From Nocardia vulneris (lineage in GTDB: Bacteria > Actinomycetota > Actinomycetes > Mycobacteriales > Mycobacteriaceae): 64,000 bases of DNA. The position numbers were made by a program, and so were the translations under genes. The notes under the pieces are model-generated. The model was not told the DNA's origin, ran no database searches, and was given only the letters and a program-made list of their open reading frames with translations. Shown here one piece after another: positions 15,759-24,584 of this stretch. The stretch spans positions 248,001-312,000 of the forward strand of contig NZ_BDCI01000002.1 in NCBI RefSeq assembly GCF_001613425.1. Reading direction: 5' to 3'. Each line of letters begins with the position of its first letter. Position 1 is the first letter of the stretch.

Positions 15759-17231
15759 GTGACCTCCTTATGGCTAGACAACGTGCCCGCCAGGACGTAT
15801 TCGCCGTTCGAACCGGGACGGTGGTTCGATCATGTGGTGGTCGGTGGCGGTCTCACCGGCGTGAGCACCGCACTGCTGCTCGCGCGCGGCGGTGATTCGG
15901 TCGCCTTGCTGGAGGCCCGCACGCTCGGTGCGGCCGCGACCGGCAACACCACCGCCAAACTGAGTCTGCTCCAGGGCACTCATCTCTCCGGCATCGCGAA
16001 GAAGCATCCCGCCGACACGCTGCGCGCCTACGTCGAGGCCAATCAGCAGGGCCAGCGCTGGCTGCTGGATTTCTGCGCCGACCACGGCATAGCCACCCAG
16101 CATGCGCCCGCCTTCACCTATGCGAGCACCCGCGCGAACACCCCGCAGATCGAAGCGGAGCTCGCGGCATGCCGCACCGCGGGACTCGACGCGCACTGGG
16201 CCGAGGAACTGGATCTGCCGTTCGCTACCTACGGCGCGGTCCGCGTGGACGACCAAGCCCAGTTCGATCCGATGGCGGTGCTGCGCGGGCTGGCCGACGC
16301 GGCCGAGCGGCAGGGCGCGGTGATCGTGGAGAACACCCGGGTGCTGACCGTCAGCGGCGACACCGTCCGGACCGAGCACGGTGAGATCCACGCCGGGACA
16401 ATCGTTCTCGCGACCGGTACCCCGATCCTGGACCGCGGCGGCTTCTTCGCCCGGCTGGAACCGAATCGCTCCTACGCGTTGGCCTTCCGGGTGCCGGAAC
16501 CGATTCCGCACGGCATGTACCTGTCCGCGGACGCACCGACCCGTTCGCTGCGCTATGCGCCGCGGCCCGAGGGCGAACTGCTGCTGGTCGGCGGTAACGG
16601 GCACGTCGTCGGGCGGGAGAAACAGACCCGGGCCCACGTCGACGATCTCGCCGAATGGACGCGAACCTATTGGCCCGCTGCGGAATTGACGCACAGCTGG
16701 TCGGCACAGGATTACTCGCCGATCGACGGTCTCCCCTACGTCGGCCCCTTGGTGCCGGGCAACGAGCACATTCTCGTGGCCACCGGTTACTCGAAGTGGG
16801 GCATGACCAACGGCGTCGCCGCGGCGCTGGCGATCGCCGGCCGGGCGGCGGGCAGGCCGCCGGAGTGGGCGCGAACCCTCGAAGCGTGGCGGCCGCGGGA
16901 ACTCACCGGGCTGGCCACGGCGCTGAAGGCCAACGGTGGCGTCGGACTGGCCATGGCGAGCGGCTGGGCCCGCGCGGAGTTACACGGTGACGGCGACACA
17001 CCCGCCGAAGGGCACGGCCAGGTGCGCCGCGCCGGTCTGCGGCCGGTCGGCACCTGCACGGTGGACGGCAGGACGACCGCGGTCTCGGCGATCTGCCCGC
17101 ATCTGTACGGCGTCGTGCAGTGGAACGACGCCGAAAAGTCTTGGGACTGCCCGCTGCACGGCTCCCGGTTCGCCCCGGACGGAACCGTTCTGGAAGGACC
17201 CGCGACCCAGCCGCTGGCCCCGAGTCAGTGA
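15759..17231 (+). CDS. FAD-dependent oxidoreductase with C-terminal Rieske domain
   Basis: A 490-residue fusion. The N-terminal D-amino-acid-oxidase (DAO) type domain has the dinucleotide motif HVVVGGGLTGVSTALLLARG and an ATG-type segment IVLATGTPILDRGGF; its C-terminal FAD contact is HILVATGYSKWGMTNG. Residues about 405-490 form a Rieske 2Fe-2S domain with CPHLYG and CPLHGSRF. This architecture is known in actinobacteria and bacilli, but its substrate is not established. The start is GTG at 15759 without a strong ribosome-binding site. It lies 54 bp after the CDGSH gene on the same strand and completes a four-gene redox cluster. Confidence 0.85.
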   Translation: MTSLWLDNVPARTYSPFEPGRWFDHVVVGGGLTGVSTALLLARGGDSVALLEARTLGAAATGNTTAKLSLLQGTHLSGIAKKHPADTLRAYVEANQQGQRWLLDFCADHGIATQHAPAFTYASTRANTPQIEAELAACRTAGLDAHWAEELDLPFATYGAVRVDDQAQFDPMAVLRGLADAAERQGAVIVENTRVLTVSGDTVRTEHGEIHAGTIVLATGTPILDRGGFFARLEPNRSYALAFRVPEPIPHGMYLSADAPTRSLRYAPRPEGELLLVGGNGHVVGREKQTRAHVDDLAEWTRTYWPAAELTHSWSAQDYSPIDGLPYVGPLVPGNEHILVATGYSKWGMTNGVAAALAIAGRAAGRPPEWARTLEAWRPRELTGLATALKANGGVGLAMASGWARAELHGDGDTPAEGHGQVRRAGLRPVGTCTVDGRTTAVSAICPHLYGVVQWNDAEKSWDCPLHGSRFAPDGTVLEGPATQPLAPSQ

Positions 17232-17245
17232 CGTCGCGGTCACGC

Positions 17246-17455
17246 TCACGCCGCGTCGGCGATCCGGCGCAGCTCCTCCTCGGTGCACAGCACCGTGACC
17301 GTGGCCGCCAGCACCGCCGACACGTTGACGCCCGCCGCGCGGGCGCCGGCGACCGCGCGCTTCAGCTCGTGCAGGCTCGTCGGAGTTCGGTCGGTGTCGT
17401 ACCCGATGATCGCCGCCTGCAGGGCGATCACCGCGGTGGAATGGCACTGGCTCAT
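17246..17455 (-). CDS. Small hypothetical protein
   Basis: A 69-residue mostly helical protein, MSQCHSTAVIALQAAIIGYD at the N-terminus and ending VTVLCTEEELRRIADAA, with two Cys residues. An AGGAAA ribosome-binding site lies 8 bp before the ATG. It is convergent with the FAD-Rieske gene, 14 bp away, and diverges from katE. The sequence composition and codon positions look coding. I do not recognise a family, and the function is unknown. Confidence 0.55.
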   Translation of the reverse strand: MSQCHSTAVIALQAAIIGYDTDRTPTSLHELKRAVAGARAAGVNVSAVLAATVTVLCTEEELRRIADAA

Positions 17456-17608
17456 GTCGTCGTTTCCTGGATGGTATCGATGTCCGCCGTGCCGTCTCGG
17501 CCGCGAGATCACGTGCGGGGATGCGGAATCGAGCCGATTCCGGTCATGACACCAGGTTAGCGCCGCCGACCGACAAAGCAGCGCGATCTTGCCCACCGCA
17601 ACGAGACT

Positions 17609-17633
17609 GTTTGCTTCCTGAGCAGCCGGGCAT
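17609..17633 (+). promoter_or_regulatory. SigF/SigB-type promoter of the catalase gene
   Basis: GTTT (17609-17612), a 15-bp spacer and GGGCAT (17628-17633) match the GTTT-N15-17-GGGTAT consensus known for mycobacterial SigF and related sigma factors. It lies about 50 bp before the katE start. A SigF/SigB-family sigma gene is present in this window. Confidence 0.55.
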
Positions 17634-17680
17634 AGCGGTCGCGAGAGATCTTGCCTGTCCGACCGAGGAGGTGTCCACGA

Positions 17681-19852
17681 ATGCCCGGATCCACCCGACG
17701 TTCGAAGCCGAAACCGCAGCCTGTCGCCCCGGGCGCGCCGGCCAGTGCCGCACCCACGGTGGCCGAACCGACACAGCCCCGCGAACCGCTCCCGCCGAAG
17801 CCCGACCAGGCGGCGCCGCGGCCCAGCACGCCGACCGGAGCGGCGGTCGACGAGCCCGTCCGCGCCGCAGGCCAGCAGGGCGCCTTCCTGACCACCGCGC
17901 AGGGTGCCCGGCTCACCGATACCGATCATTCGCTGAAGGCGGGCCCCCGCGGACCTGTGCTCCTGCAAGACCACCATCTGCGCGAGAAGATCACCCATTT
18001 CGACCACGAGCGGATTCCGGAGCGAGTCGTGCACGCCCGCGGCGCGGCCGCGCACGGCGTGTTCACCGCCAACGGCGCCGCGGCCAAGATCTGCTGTGCG
18101 TCGGTGTTCGAAAAAGGTAAGCAGACACCGGTTTTCGTGCGCTTCTCGACCGTGCTCGGCTCGCGCGGGTCGGCCGATACGGTGCGCGACACCCGCGGTT
18201 TCGCCACCAAGTTCTACACCGACGAGGGCGTATTCGACTTGGTCGGCAACAACATCCCGGTGTTCTTCATCCAGGACGGGATCAAGTTCCCCGACATCAT
18301 CCACGCGGGCAAACCGCATCCGGACCGGGAGATCCCGCAGGCGCAGAGCGCCCACGACACGTTCTGGGACTTCGTCACCCTGCACACCGAAGCCACCGCG
18401 CACACCCTGTGGAACATGTCCGACCGCGGCATCCCGCGCTCGTACCGGATGATGGAGGGCTTCGGCGTCCACACGTTCCGGCTCATCAACGCGCGGGGCA
18501 AGACGGTGCTGGTGAAGTTCCACTGGAAGCCCGCGCTCGGCGTGCACTCGCTGCTCTGGGAGGAAGCGCAGATCGCCGCCGGCGTCGATCCGGACATGCA
18601 CCGGCGCGATCTCGCCGACGCCATCGAGTCCGGCGCCTACCCGAGCTGGGATCTCGGAGTGCAGGTGTTTCCGGACACCGAGGAACAGACCTTCGAGGGC
18701 ATCGACCTGCTCGACCCCACCAAGCTGGTGCCCGAGGAGCTGGCACCGGTGCAGATCATCGGCACGATGACACTCGACGCCAACCCGACCAACTACTTCG
18801 CACAGACCGAGCAGGTCGCGTTCCACCCCGGCCACCTCGTGCGCGGCATCGACCACACCGACGACCCGCTGCTCCAGGGCCGCCTGTTCTCCTATCTGGA
18901 CACCCAGATCTCCCGCCTCGGCGGTCCCAATTTCGCGCAGCTGCCGATCAATCGGCCCCATGTCGGCACGAACGACATGTTCCGCGACGGAATGCACCAG
19001 ACCGCACTACATTCCGGGGTCGCACCGTACCGGCCCAACAGTCTCGACGGCGGCTGCCCGTTCCTCGCCGGGAACAAGGACGCCGCCTTGATCGAGTATC
19101 CCGAAGCCGTTGCGGGAAAGAAGGTTCGGGAGGCACCCAGGAGCTTCGACGACCACTTCAGCTCGGCCCGGCTCTTCTACGCCAGCCTCACCCCGATCGA
19201 ACAGGCGCACGTCGCCAAGGCGTACACCTTCGAGCTCGGCAAATGCTACGAGAAGGCGATCAAACAGCGCGCCGTGACGGTGCTGCGCCAGATCGACGAG
19301 CAGCTGGCCGCAACGGTCGCGCAGGGGCTCGGCCTGCCGCTGGACGGCAAAGCCGGCAAGAAGGTCGAAGTGGTTGTGTCGCCTGCACTCTCCCAACTCG
19401 GCGGCAAGTGGCCGACCGACGGACGGATCATCGGCGTCTTCGCCGACGACACGACCGATGCGGCAGCGCTCGCCGGTACGGTCGCCGCGATCGCGGACCA
19501 GTCGATGACGCCCTTGGTCATCGCCCCGCACGGTGGCGAACTCGGCAAGGGTGCACGGCAGGTCCCCATTTCACGCACCCTGGACACCGCACGGTCCATC
19601 GAATTCGACGCCCTGCTCATCGCGGGCACCGCCGCGGATCCGCGATTGCCGTTGCTGCTGCAGGAAGCACACCGCCACCTGAAGGCCATCGCCTACACCG
19701 CGGCGGGCGCCGACGCGATCCGCTCGGCCGGCATCGCCGAGGAGTCCGCCGGTGTGGTGGCGGCCGAGACCACCGACTCGGCCTTCGACGCGCTCACCGC
19801 CCTCTTGCCGGAGCACCGGGTATGGGCGCGAGCCGGTGAGTACCCGCAGTGA
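17681..19852 (+). CDS. katE: Large-subunit (clade 2) monofunctional catalase
   Basis: A 723-residue HPII-type catalase that dismutates hydrogen peroxide using haem. The active-site segment IPERVVHARGAAAHGVF, the FFIQDGIKFPD loop and the proximal Tyr region RLFSYLDTQISRLGG are present. The C-terminal 150 residues (KKVEVVVSPALSQLGGKWPT onward) form the DJ-1/flavodoxin-like domain that only large-subunit catalases carry. The N-terminal 55 residues are Pro/Ala-rich and disordered. The ATG has GAGGAGG about 9 bp upstream. A SigF/SigB-type promoter lies just before it, suggesting general-stress control as for E. coli katE. Confidence 0.95.
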   Translation: MPGSTRRSKPKPQPVAPGAPASAAPTVAEPTQPREPLPPKPDQAAPRPSTPTGAAVDEPVRAAGQQGAFLTTAQGARLTDTDHSLKAGPRGPVLLQDHHLREKITHFDHERIPERVVHARGAAAHGVFTANGAAAKICCASVFEKGKQTPVFVRFSTVLGSRGSADTVRDTRGFATKFYTDEGVFDLVGNNIPVFFIQDGIKFPDIIHAGKPHPDREIPQAQSAHDTFWDFVTLHTEATAHTLWNMSDRGIPRSYRMMEGFGVHTFRLINARGKTVLVKFHWKPALGVHSLLWEEAQIAAGVDPDMHRRDLADAIESGAYPSWDLGVQVFPDTEEQTFEGIDLLDPTKLVPEELAPVQIIGTMTLDANPTNYFAQTEQVAFHPGHLVRGIDHTDDPLLQGRLFSYLDTQISRLGGPNFAQLPINRPHVGTNDMFRDGMHQTALHSGVAPYRPNSLDGGCPFLAGNKDAALIEYPEAVAGKKVREAPRSFDDHFSSARLFYASLTPIEQAHVAKAYTFELGKCYEKAIKQRAVTVLRQIDEQLAATVAQGLGLPLDGKAGKKVEVVVSPALSQLGGKWPTDGRIIGVFADDTTDAAALAGTVAAIADQSMTPLVIAPHGGELGKGARQVPISRTLDTARSIEFDALLIAGTAADPRLPLLLQEAHRHLKAIAYTAAGADAIRSAGIAEESAGVVAAETTDSAFDALTALLPEHRVWARAGEYPQ

Positions 19853-19857
19853 AGCGC

Positions 19858-20190
19858 TCACTTCGACTGTGTCACAAAGCTATTCGAGCCGAACGAACCG
19901 TCCGCCCCCGAACCGAGGGTGACCGGTAACCGCGCGTGCCCATTGGAGATGAAGCTGCCGACCGGCGTCAATGCGCTCGGCTCGACGGTCAGGCGCAGGC
20001 CCGGGAAGCGGGCGAACAGTGCAGGCAAGGCCACCTGCGCCGCCAACCTGGCCAGCGGCGCCCCCAGACAGTGGTGCACACCGTGCCCGAAGGCGAGATG
20101 CCGATCTTTGGTGCCGCGGTGCACGTCGAATTCGTCGGTGCGTGAACGCCGCGGACACCGGTGTGGTCGAGCTACCTCGCAGCCTACAAA
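19858..20190 (-). pseudogene. C-terminal remnant of a cytochrome P450
   Basis: The minus strand encodes the last ~85 residues of a P450: [20 protein letters not shown], then [11 protein letters not shown] (haem-ligand loop with its Cys) and the closing helix and strand [13 protein letters not shown]. Upstream the frame is lost: the residues VSAA that normally precede this part appear in a different frame, and no I-helix or ExxR motif follows before ligA. This is a decayed gene end. A complete P450 is encoded elsewhere in the window. Confidence 0.75.
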
Positions 20191-20268
20191 CCCGAGCACC
20201 CGAGGGCTTGCACCCCGACACCGACCGGATGGCACATTCGCGCCCGACGAGCACCGCCGGGCACGGCG

Positions 20269-22260
20269 TCAGACGATCTTGGCGTCGATCAGCAGGGTCC
20301 AGATCTTCCCCTGATCGACCACCTCGACCCCGAGCTTCTCCGCCTTGGTCAGTTTGCTGTCGCCGACGCCCGCCCCCGTGATGAGCAGGTCCGTGTTCGC
20401 CGAGACCGAGGAGGCCGCTGTCGCGCCCGCCTGTTCACACAGCCGTTGGAACGTCGGCCGGGCGACCTTCTCCCCGGAGCGCGGGTCGCTGATCGCGCCG
20501 GTGATCACCACGGTCTTGCCCGCCAGCGGCGCGCCCGCCGCGATCACCGGCGGCAGGTCCTCGGCGCGCACGTCCAAGGAGACGCCCGCCGCGCGCAACC
20601 GTTCCAGTTCGGGCCGCAGCCGGGTGAGGTGCGCGACCAGGGACGCGGCAACCTTCGGCCCGATGTCCTCCACCGCGACGAGGCGTTCCTCGCCCGCGTC
20701 GGCCACCTCTTCCAGCGAACCGAATCCCGCGCGCGCCAACCGCGCGGCGGTGCCGTCGGAGGCCATCGGGATGGCCAACCCGATGAGCGCGCGGCGCAGG
20801 CCGACCTGCCTGCTGGTCTCGATCGAGTCGATCATACGCTGGGCCGAGACCTCGCCGACGCGATCGAACTCGAGCAGCCGCTCCTTGGTGAGCGTGTAGA
20901 AATCCGACGGATTCTCCAGAATGCCCGCCTCGGCGAGACGTTCGATCCACACCTGCCCGATCGCGTCGATGTCGGCGGCCGCCCGCGAGGCCCAGTGGAT
21001 CAGTCTGCGCACCGTCTGGGCGGGGCAGGAAACGTTGGTGCAGAACAATTCTCGGCTGTTACCCTGCTCGGTCACCGGTTGCCCGCAGGACGGGCAGCTG
21101 GTGGGCGGCACGATCTCGAGCTCCTCGCCCGTGCGTGCCGCGGCGTCGAGCACGCCCGCGACGAACGGGATCACATCGCCGGCGCGCCGCACCAGCACGG
21201 TGTCACCGACCTTGATGTCCCGGGCCCGGATCACCTCCTGGTTGGCCAGCGTGGCCTTGGTGACCGTGGTGCCGCCGACGAACACCGGCTCCAGCCACGC
21301 GACCGGGACGATCTTGCCCGTCTTGCCGACGTCCCAGATCACCTCACGCAGCAACGTGGTCTTCTCCTCCGCCGCGAACTTGAACGCCAATGCGCCGCGC
21401 GGCGAGTTGGACCGGGTACCGGCCGCCGCGTACGCCTCGCGATCGGCCAGTCGCAGCACCGCGCCGTCGAGGTCGTAGTCCAGTTCGTTGCGGCCCTGCT
21501 CGATCGCGGTGATCGCGGCCTGCGCCTGCTCGGCGTCGGCGCACAGGCGCATCTGTGCTCCGGCGACACCCAGGGCGCGCAGTCCCTCCCCCAGATCGTC
21601 CGCGGCGCCGCCGTCGGAGGTGTCCAGATCGAATCCGAAGAATTGCAAGCGCCGTTCGGCGACGGTGGCCGGGTCCTTGGCCCGCAGCGTGCCCGCCGCC
21701 GCGTTGCGCGGATTGATCAGTGGCTTGTCCGGATGCGCCGTGTTGTAGGCGAGGAAGGTCGAGCGCAGCATCACCGCCTCGCCACGCACCTCCACCCGCC
21801 CGGGCACCTCGATCCGCTCGGGCACGCCGTCGACCAACGCGCGCACCAGCATCGTCACGTCGTCACCGGTGGTGCCGTCGCCCCGGGTCACGGCACGCTG
21901 CAGACGCCCGTCCGTATAGACCAGCGACAGGGACAACCCGTCGAGCTTCGGCATCACCACCACCGCTTGGCCGGGGAACCGGTTGAAGAATGCCGCGACC
22001 TGTTCGGGCTTGGTCGCCTTCTCCAGCGAGAGCATCGGCCGCGCATGCCGGATCGGGGCGTGCAGCACTGCCGGTGCGCCGACCTGCTCCAGTGGGTTCG
22101 GATCGGGGGCCAGGTCGGGGTGCGCCTCGATCAGCGCCCGCAACTCGTCCTCGATCGCGTCGTAGTCGGCATCCGCGACCAGCGGCGCACCTTGGTAATA
22201 GGCGTCGCGCAGCGCCACGATGCGGTCCGCGAGCTCTTGGATACGTTCCCCAGTTTCCAC
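20269..22260 (-). CDS. NAD-dependent DNA ligase, divergent LigA-like
   Basis: A 663-residue ligase with all LigA domains: Ia domain with YYQGAPLVADADYDAIEDEL, adenylation motif MPKLDGLSLSLVYTDGRL (catalytic Lys near residue 105), OB fold, a four-Cys zinc finger (CPSCGQP and FCTNVSCPAQ), helix-hairpin-helix repeats and a C-terminal BRCT domain ending LLIDAKIV. It seals nicks using NAD. The protein differs from the housekeeping actinobacterial LigA: that has ELKIDG rather than PKLDG at the active site and HVGPTAA rather than MASDGTAA in the HhH domain. It may thus be a second ligase. The start is GTG at 22260. Confidence 0.88.
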   Translation of the reverse strand: METGERIQELADRIVALRDAYYQGAPLVADADYDAIEDELRALIEAHPDLAPDPNPLEQVGAPAVLHAPIRHARPMLSLEKATKPEQVAAFFNRFPGQAVVVMPKLDGLSLSLVYTDGRLQRAVTRGDGTTGDDVTMLVRALVDGVPERIEVPGRVEVRGEAVMLRSTFLAYNTAHPDKPLINPRNAAAGTLRAKDPATVAERRLQFFGFDLDTSDGGAADDLGEGLRALGVAGAQMRLCADAEQAQAAITAIEQGRNELDYDLDGAVLRLADREAYAAAGTRSNSPRGALAFKFAAEEKTTLLREVIWDVGKTGKIVPVAWLEPVFVGGTTVTKATLANQEVIRARDIKVGDTVLVRRAGDVIPFVAGVLDAAARTGEELEIVPPTSCPSCGQPVTEQGNSRELFCTNVSCPAQTVRRLIHWASRAAADIDAIGQVWIERLAEAGILENPSDFYTLTKERLLEFDRVGEVSAQRMIDSIETSRQVGLRRALIGLAIPMASDGTAARLARAGFGSLEEVADAGEERLVAVEDIGPKVAASLVAHLTRLRPELERLRAAGVSLDVRAEDLPPVIAAGAPLAGKTVVITGAISDPRSGEKVARPTFQRLCEQAGATAASSVSANTDLLITGAGVGDSKLTKAEKLGVEVVDQGKIWTLLIDAKIV

Positions 22261-22445
22261 AGCACCAGACGCTACCCATAACCACCGACAACACCGCGTT
22301 CCGACTGTTCGCGAGGCCATAGGAACGGGGCCGCGACTGTGACCTGTCCCGCATATGGGGGCCGATGGTCCGTGCGGGTGTCCACACCGCTTAACGTCGC
22401 GTCTGCACGACAGCACGACAGTTGGTGAGGAAGGTGGCGGCGAGC

Positions 22446-23999
22446 GTGGTGGATACCCAGGCGAAGCTGGATGAGTTGGTCAAGATCCTGGCGATCGCTG
22501 CGGAGCCGGCGGGTGAGGCCGGTATCGCCAAGCGGGAGAAGAAAAGTATTCCCAGCGTTCGACAGCGGGTGCACATGCTGCTCGACCCCGGAACGTTCAT
22601 CGAGACCAGCGCTTTGGCTCGGCAGCCCGATCAGAAGGACGCGCTCTACGGCGACGGATTGGTCACCGGACGGGGGCTGATCGGCGGGCGTCCGGTGGTG
22701 GTGATCGCGCACGATCAGACCGTCTACGGCGGCTCGGTCGGCATCACCTCCGCACGAAAGTTCATGCGGGCGTTGCAGTTCGCGTTCGACAACGCCTGCC
22801 CGGTGGTGACCATCAACGACTCCGGCGGCGCGCGGATCCAGGACGCGGTGGGCTCGATCGCCTCGTTCGGCGACATCTCCCGGGTGCTGGAGAAGCTGTC
22901 CGGCTATGTCCCCCAAGTCTCGATCATCCTCGGCAAGTGCGCGGCGGGCTCGGTGTACGGGCCGATCAATACCGACGTGCTGATCGGCACCCAGGATTCC
23001 TACATGTTCGTCACCGGCCCAGAGGTGATCAAAGCCGTCAACGGCGAGGACATCACCGCCGAGGCGCTCGGCGGGGCGAAGGTGCAGGCCGAACGCGGCA
23101 CCCTGCATCATGTGGCCGAGACCGAAGAGCAGGCCTACGAATGGGCCCGGCAGTACCTGAGCTACATGCCGACGAGTTGTCTCGAACAGCCGCTGATCGT
23201 GAATCCCGGTCTCGAGCCCGAGATCACCGCCACCGACCGGGAGCTCGACACGATCATCCCCGACTCCGACCGGACCGGGTACGACATGCACGAGATCCTG
23301 CTGCGGATCTTCGACGACGGCGAATTCCACGAGATCCGTGCGGCTTTCGCGCCGAACCTGATCACCGGGTTCGCCCGCGTCGACGGCGTGCCGGTCGGCG
23401 TGATCGCCAATCAGCCTCTGGTACTCGGTGGTTCGATCGATGCCGCCTGCTCGGACAAGTCGACCTACTTCATCCGGCTCTGCGACGCGTTCAACATTCC
23501 GCTGGTGTTCGTCGTCGACACCCCCGGCGTGCTGCCCGGCCTCGAGCAGGAGGCCAACGGCGTGATCATCCGCGGCGGGCGGGTCCCGCGCGCGATCATC
23601 GAGGCCACGGTGCCGATCATCAATCTCGTGGTGCGCAAGTCCTACGGCGGGGCCTACGGCATGATGGCGGCCCGGCAGGTGGGCGCCGATATCAGCTTCG
23701 CCTGGCCGACCGCCCGGATCGCGGTGATCGGCGCGGAGAGCGCGGTCGATCTCATCGGCAAGCGGCAACTGGCGGCGGTGCCGGAGGAACAGCGGGCCGC
23801 GGCGCGCGAATTCATGGTCAACCACTACAACGAGACGATCGCGACCCCGTGGATCGCCGCCGAACGCGGGTACATCGATGCCGTCATCGAACCTTCCCGT
23901 ACCCGCTTGGAGATTCGGCACGCACTGCGTCTGCTCCGCGAAAAGCCCACGGTCAAGCCGGAATTCAATCCGCGTAAGCACGCCGTGTATCCGATGTGA
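22446..23999 (+). CDS. Acyl-CoA/propionyl-CoA carboxylase beta subunit
   Basis: A carboxyltransferase (AccD/PccB) of about 517 residues that moves CO2 from biotin to acyl-CoA to give malonyl- or methylmalonyl-CoA. Signatures are DQTVYGGSVGITSARKFMRA, NDSGGARIQDAVGSIASFGD, GKCAAGSVYGPINTD, FVVDTPGVLPGLEQE, VRKSYGGAYGMMAARQVGAD and the C-terminal ERGYIDAVIEPSRTR. Start choice is uncertain: GTG or TTG codons at 22422-22449 are in frame. GTG 22446 is preferred because AAGGTGG lies 8 bp before it. It diverges from the ligase gene. The biotin-carrying alpha chain is not in the window. A hairpin follows. Confidence 0.92.
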   Translation: MVDTQAKLDELVKILAIAAEPAGEAGIAKREKKSIPSVRQRVHMLLDPGTFIETSALARQPDQKDALYGDGLVTGRGLIGGRPVVVIAHDQTVYGGSVGITSARKFMRALQFAFDNACPVVTINDSGGARIQDAVGSIASFGDISRVLEKLSGYVPQVSIILGKCAAGSVYGPINTDVLIGTQDSYMFVTGPEVIKAVNGEDITAEALGGAKVQAERGTLHHVAETEEQAYEWARQYLSYMPTSCLEQPLIVNPGLEPEITATDRELDTIIPDSDRTGYDMHEILLRIFDDGEFHEIRAAFAPNLITGFARVDGVPVGVIANQPLVLGGSIDAACSDKSTYFIRLCDAFNIPLVFVVDTPGVLPGLEQEANGVIIRGGRVPRAIIEATVPIINLVVRKSYGGAYGMMAARQVGADISFAWPTARIAVIGAESAVDLIGKRQLAAVPEEQRAAAREFMVNHYNETIATPWIAAERGYIDAVIEPSRTRLEIRHALRLLREKPTVKPEFNPRKHAVYPM

Positions 24000-24005
24000 C
24001 ATCGG

Positions 24006-24042
24006 TCGAATCGCAGGCTCCGGTGCGGGGCCTGCGGTTCGA
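24006..24042 (+). terminator. Hairpin terminator of the carboxylase gene
   Basis: TCGAATCGCAGGC pairs with GCCTGCGGTTCGA with a single G-U position in a 13-bp stem. It starts just after the stop codon. No strong U tract follows. Confidence 0.6.
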
Positions 24043-24124
24043 TTCACGCACTCGGGCTGGACAGTCGGCGCGATTACCGCAATGATCGCCCGGTACTTGC
24101 TGTCCGACCTCGGGGGTTGTTTGC

Positions 24125-24574
24125 ATGTCTTCGATACGAAAGTCCGCGCTGGCCATGGTGATTCCGCTGGCAGGCGCGATCGCCGGCGCCGCGGCCGGTC
24201 CCGCGCACGCGGCCGGGAGTCTCTACGGCGCGATCGCCGTGGGCAACCATCAGATCGGCTATGTCACCGACTATCCGACCCAGGCGGCCGCGGACCAAGC
24301 CGCCAAGGACGCCTGCGGCGTCGTGTACTGCTCGATCAAGTTGCAGATCAAGGACAGTTGCGGCGCTGCGGCCCAATTCGATTCACGCGGGCTGTGGGGG
24401 CCGCTGACCATGTTCTACTACGGCACGGGCGCCACGGCCGCCGACGCCGAGCGCATGGCCCTCGCGCAGGTGCCGCACACACCGTTCGGCACCATGATGG
24501 GTCTCGCCCTGGGTAGTTCGATGCACCTGGACCCGTTCATCCGGGCCACCGTCTGCACGTCGAACGCGGGATGA
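24125..24574 (+). CDS. Secreted DUF4189 protein 1
   Basis: A 149-residue secreted protein. It has a signal peptide with a basic start, hydrophobic core AMVIPLAGAIAGAAAG and cleavage near AHAAG. The mature part has the DUF4189 pattern: SLYGAIAVGNHQIGYVTDYP, a helix QAAADQAAKDAC, then Cys-containing VVYCSIKLQI and DSCGAAAQF and the conserved final VCTSNAG. Four Cys residues probably form two disulfides. Function of DUF4189 proteins is not known; they are numerous in Nocardia and mycobacteria. A paralogue follows 10 bp downstream. Confidence 0.85.
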   Translation: MSSIRKSALAMVIPLAGAIAGAAAGPAHAAGSLYGAIAVGNHQIGYVTDYPTQAAADQAAKDACGVVYCSIKLQIKDSCGAAAQFDSRGLWGPLTMFYYGTGATAADAERMALAQVPHTPFGTMMGLALGSSMHLDPFIRATVCTSNAG

Positions 24575-24584
24575 GGGCGAGCGC

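Noticed and set aside
17246..18997. 583-residue open frame on the minus strand opposite katE
   Set aside because: Shadow of the catalase gene. Only its last 69 codons (17246-17455), outside katE and with their own ribosome-binding site, look real.
20161..22281. 706-residue plus-strand frame opposite the ligase
   Set aside because: Arg/Gly/His-rich shadow without motifs; the minus strand encodes all ligase domains.
24030..24045. GGTTCGATTC, resembling a tRNA T-loop
   Set aside because: It is one arm of the terminator after the carboxylase gene; no cloverleaf can be drawn around it.
22272..24047. 591-residue minus-strand frame opposite the carboxylase
   Set aside because: Low-complexity shadow; the plus strand has all carboxyltransferase signatures.
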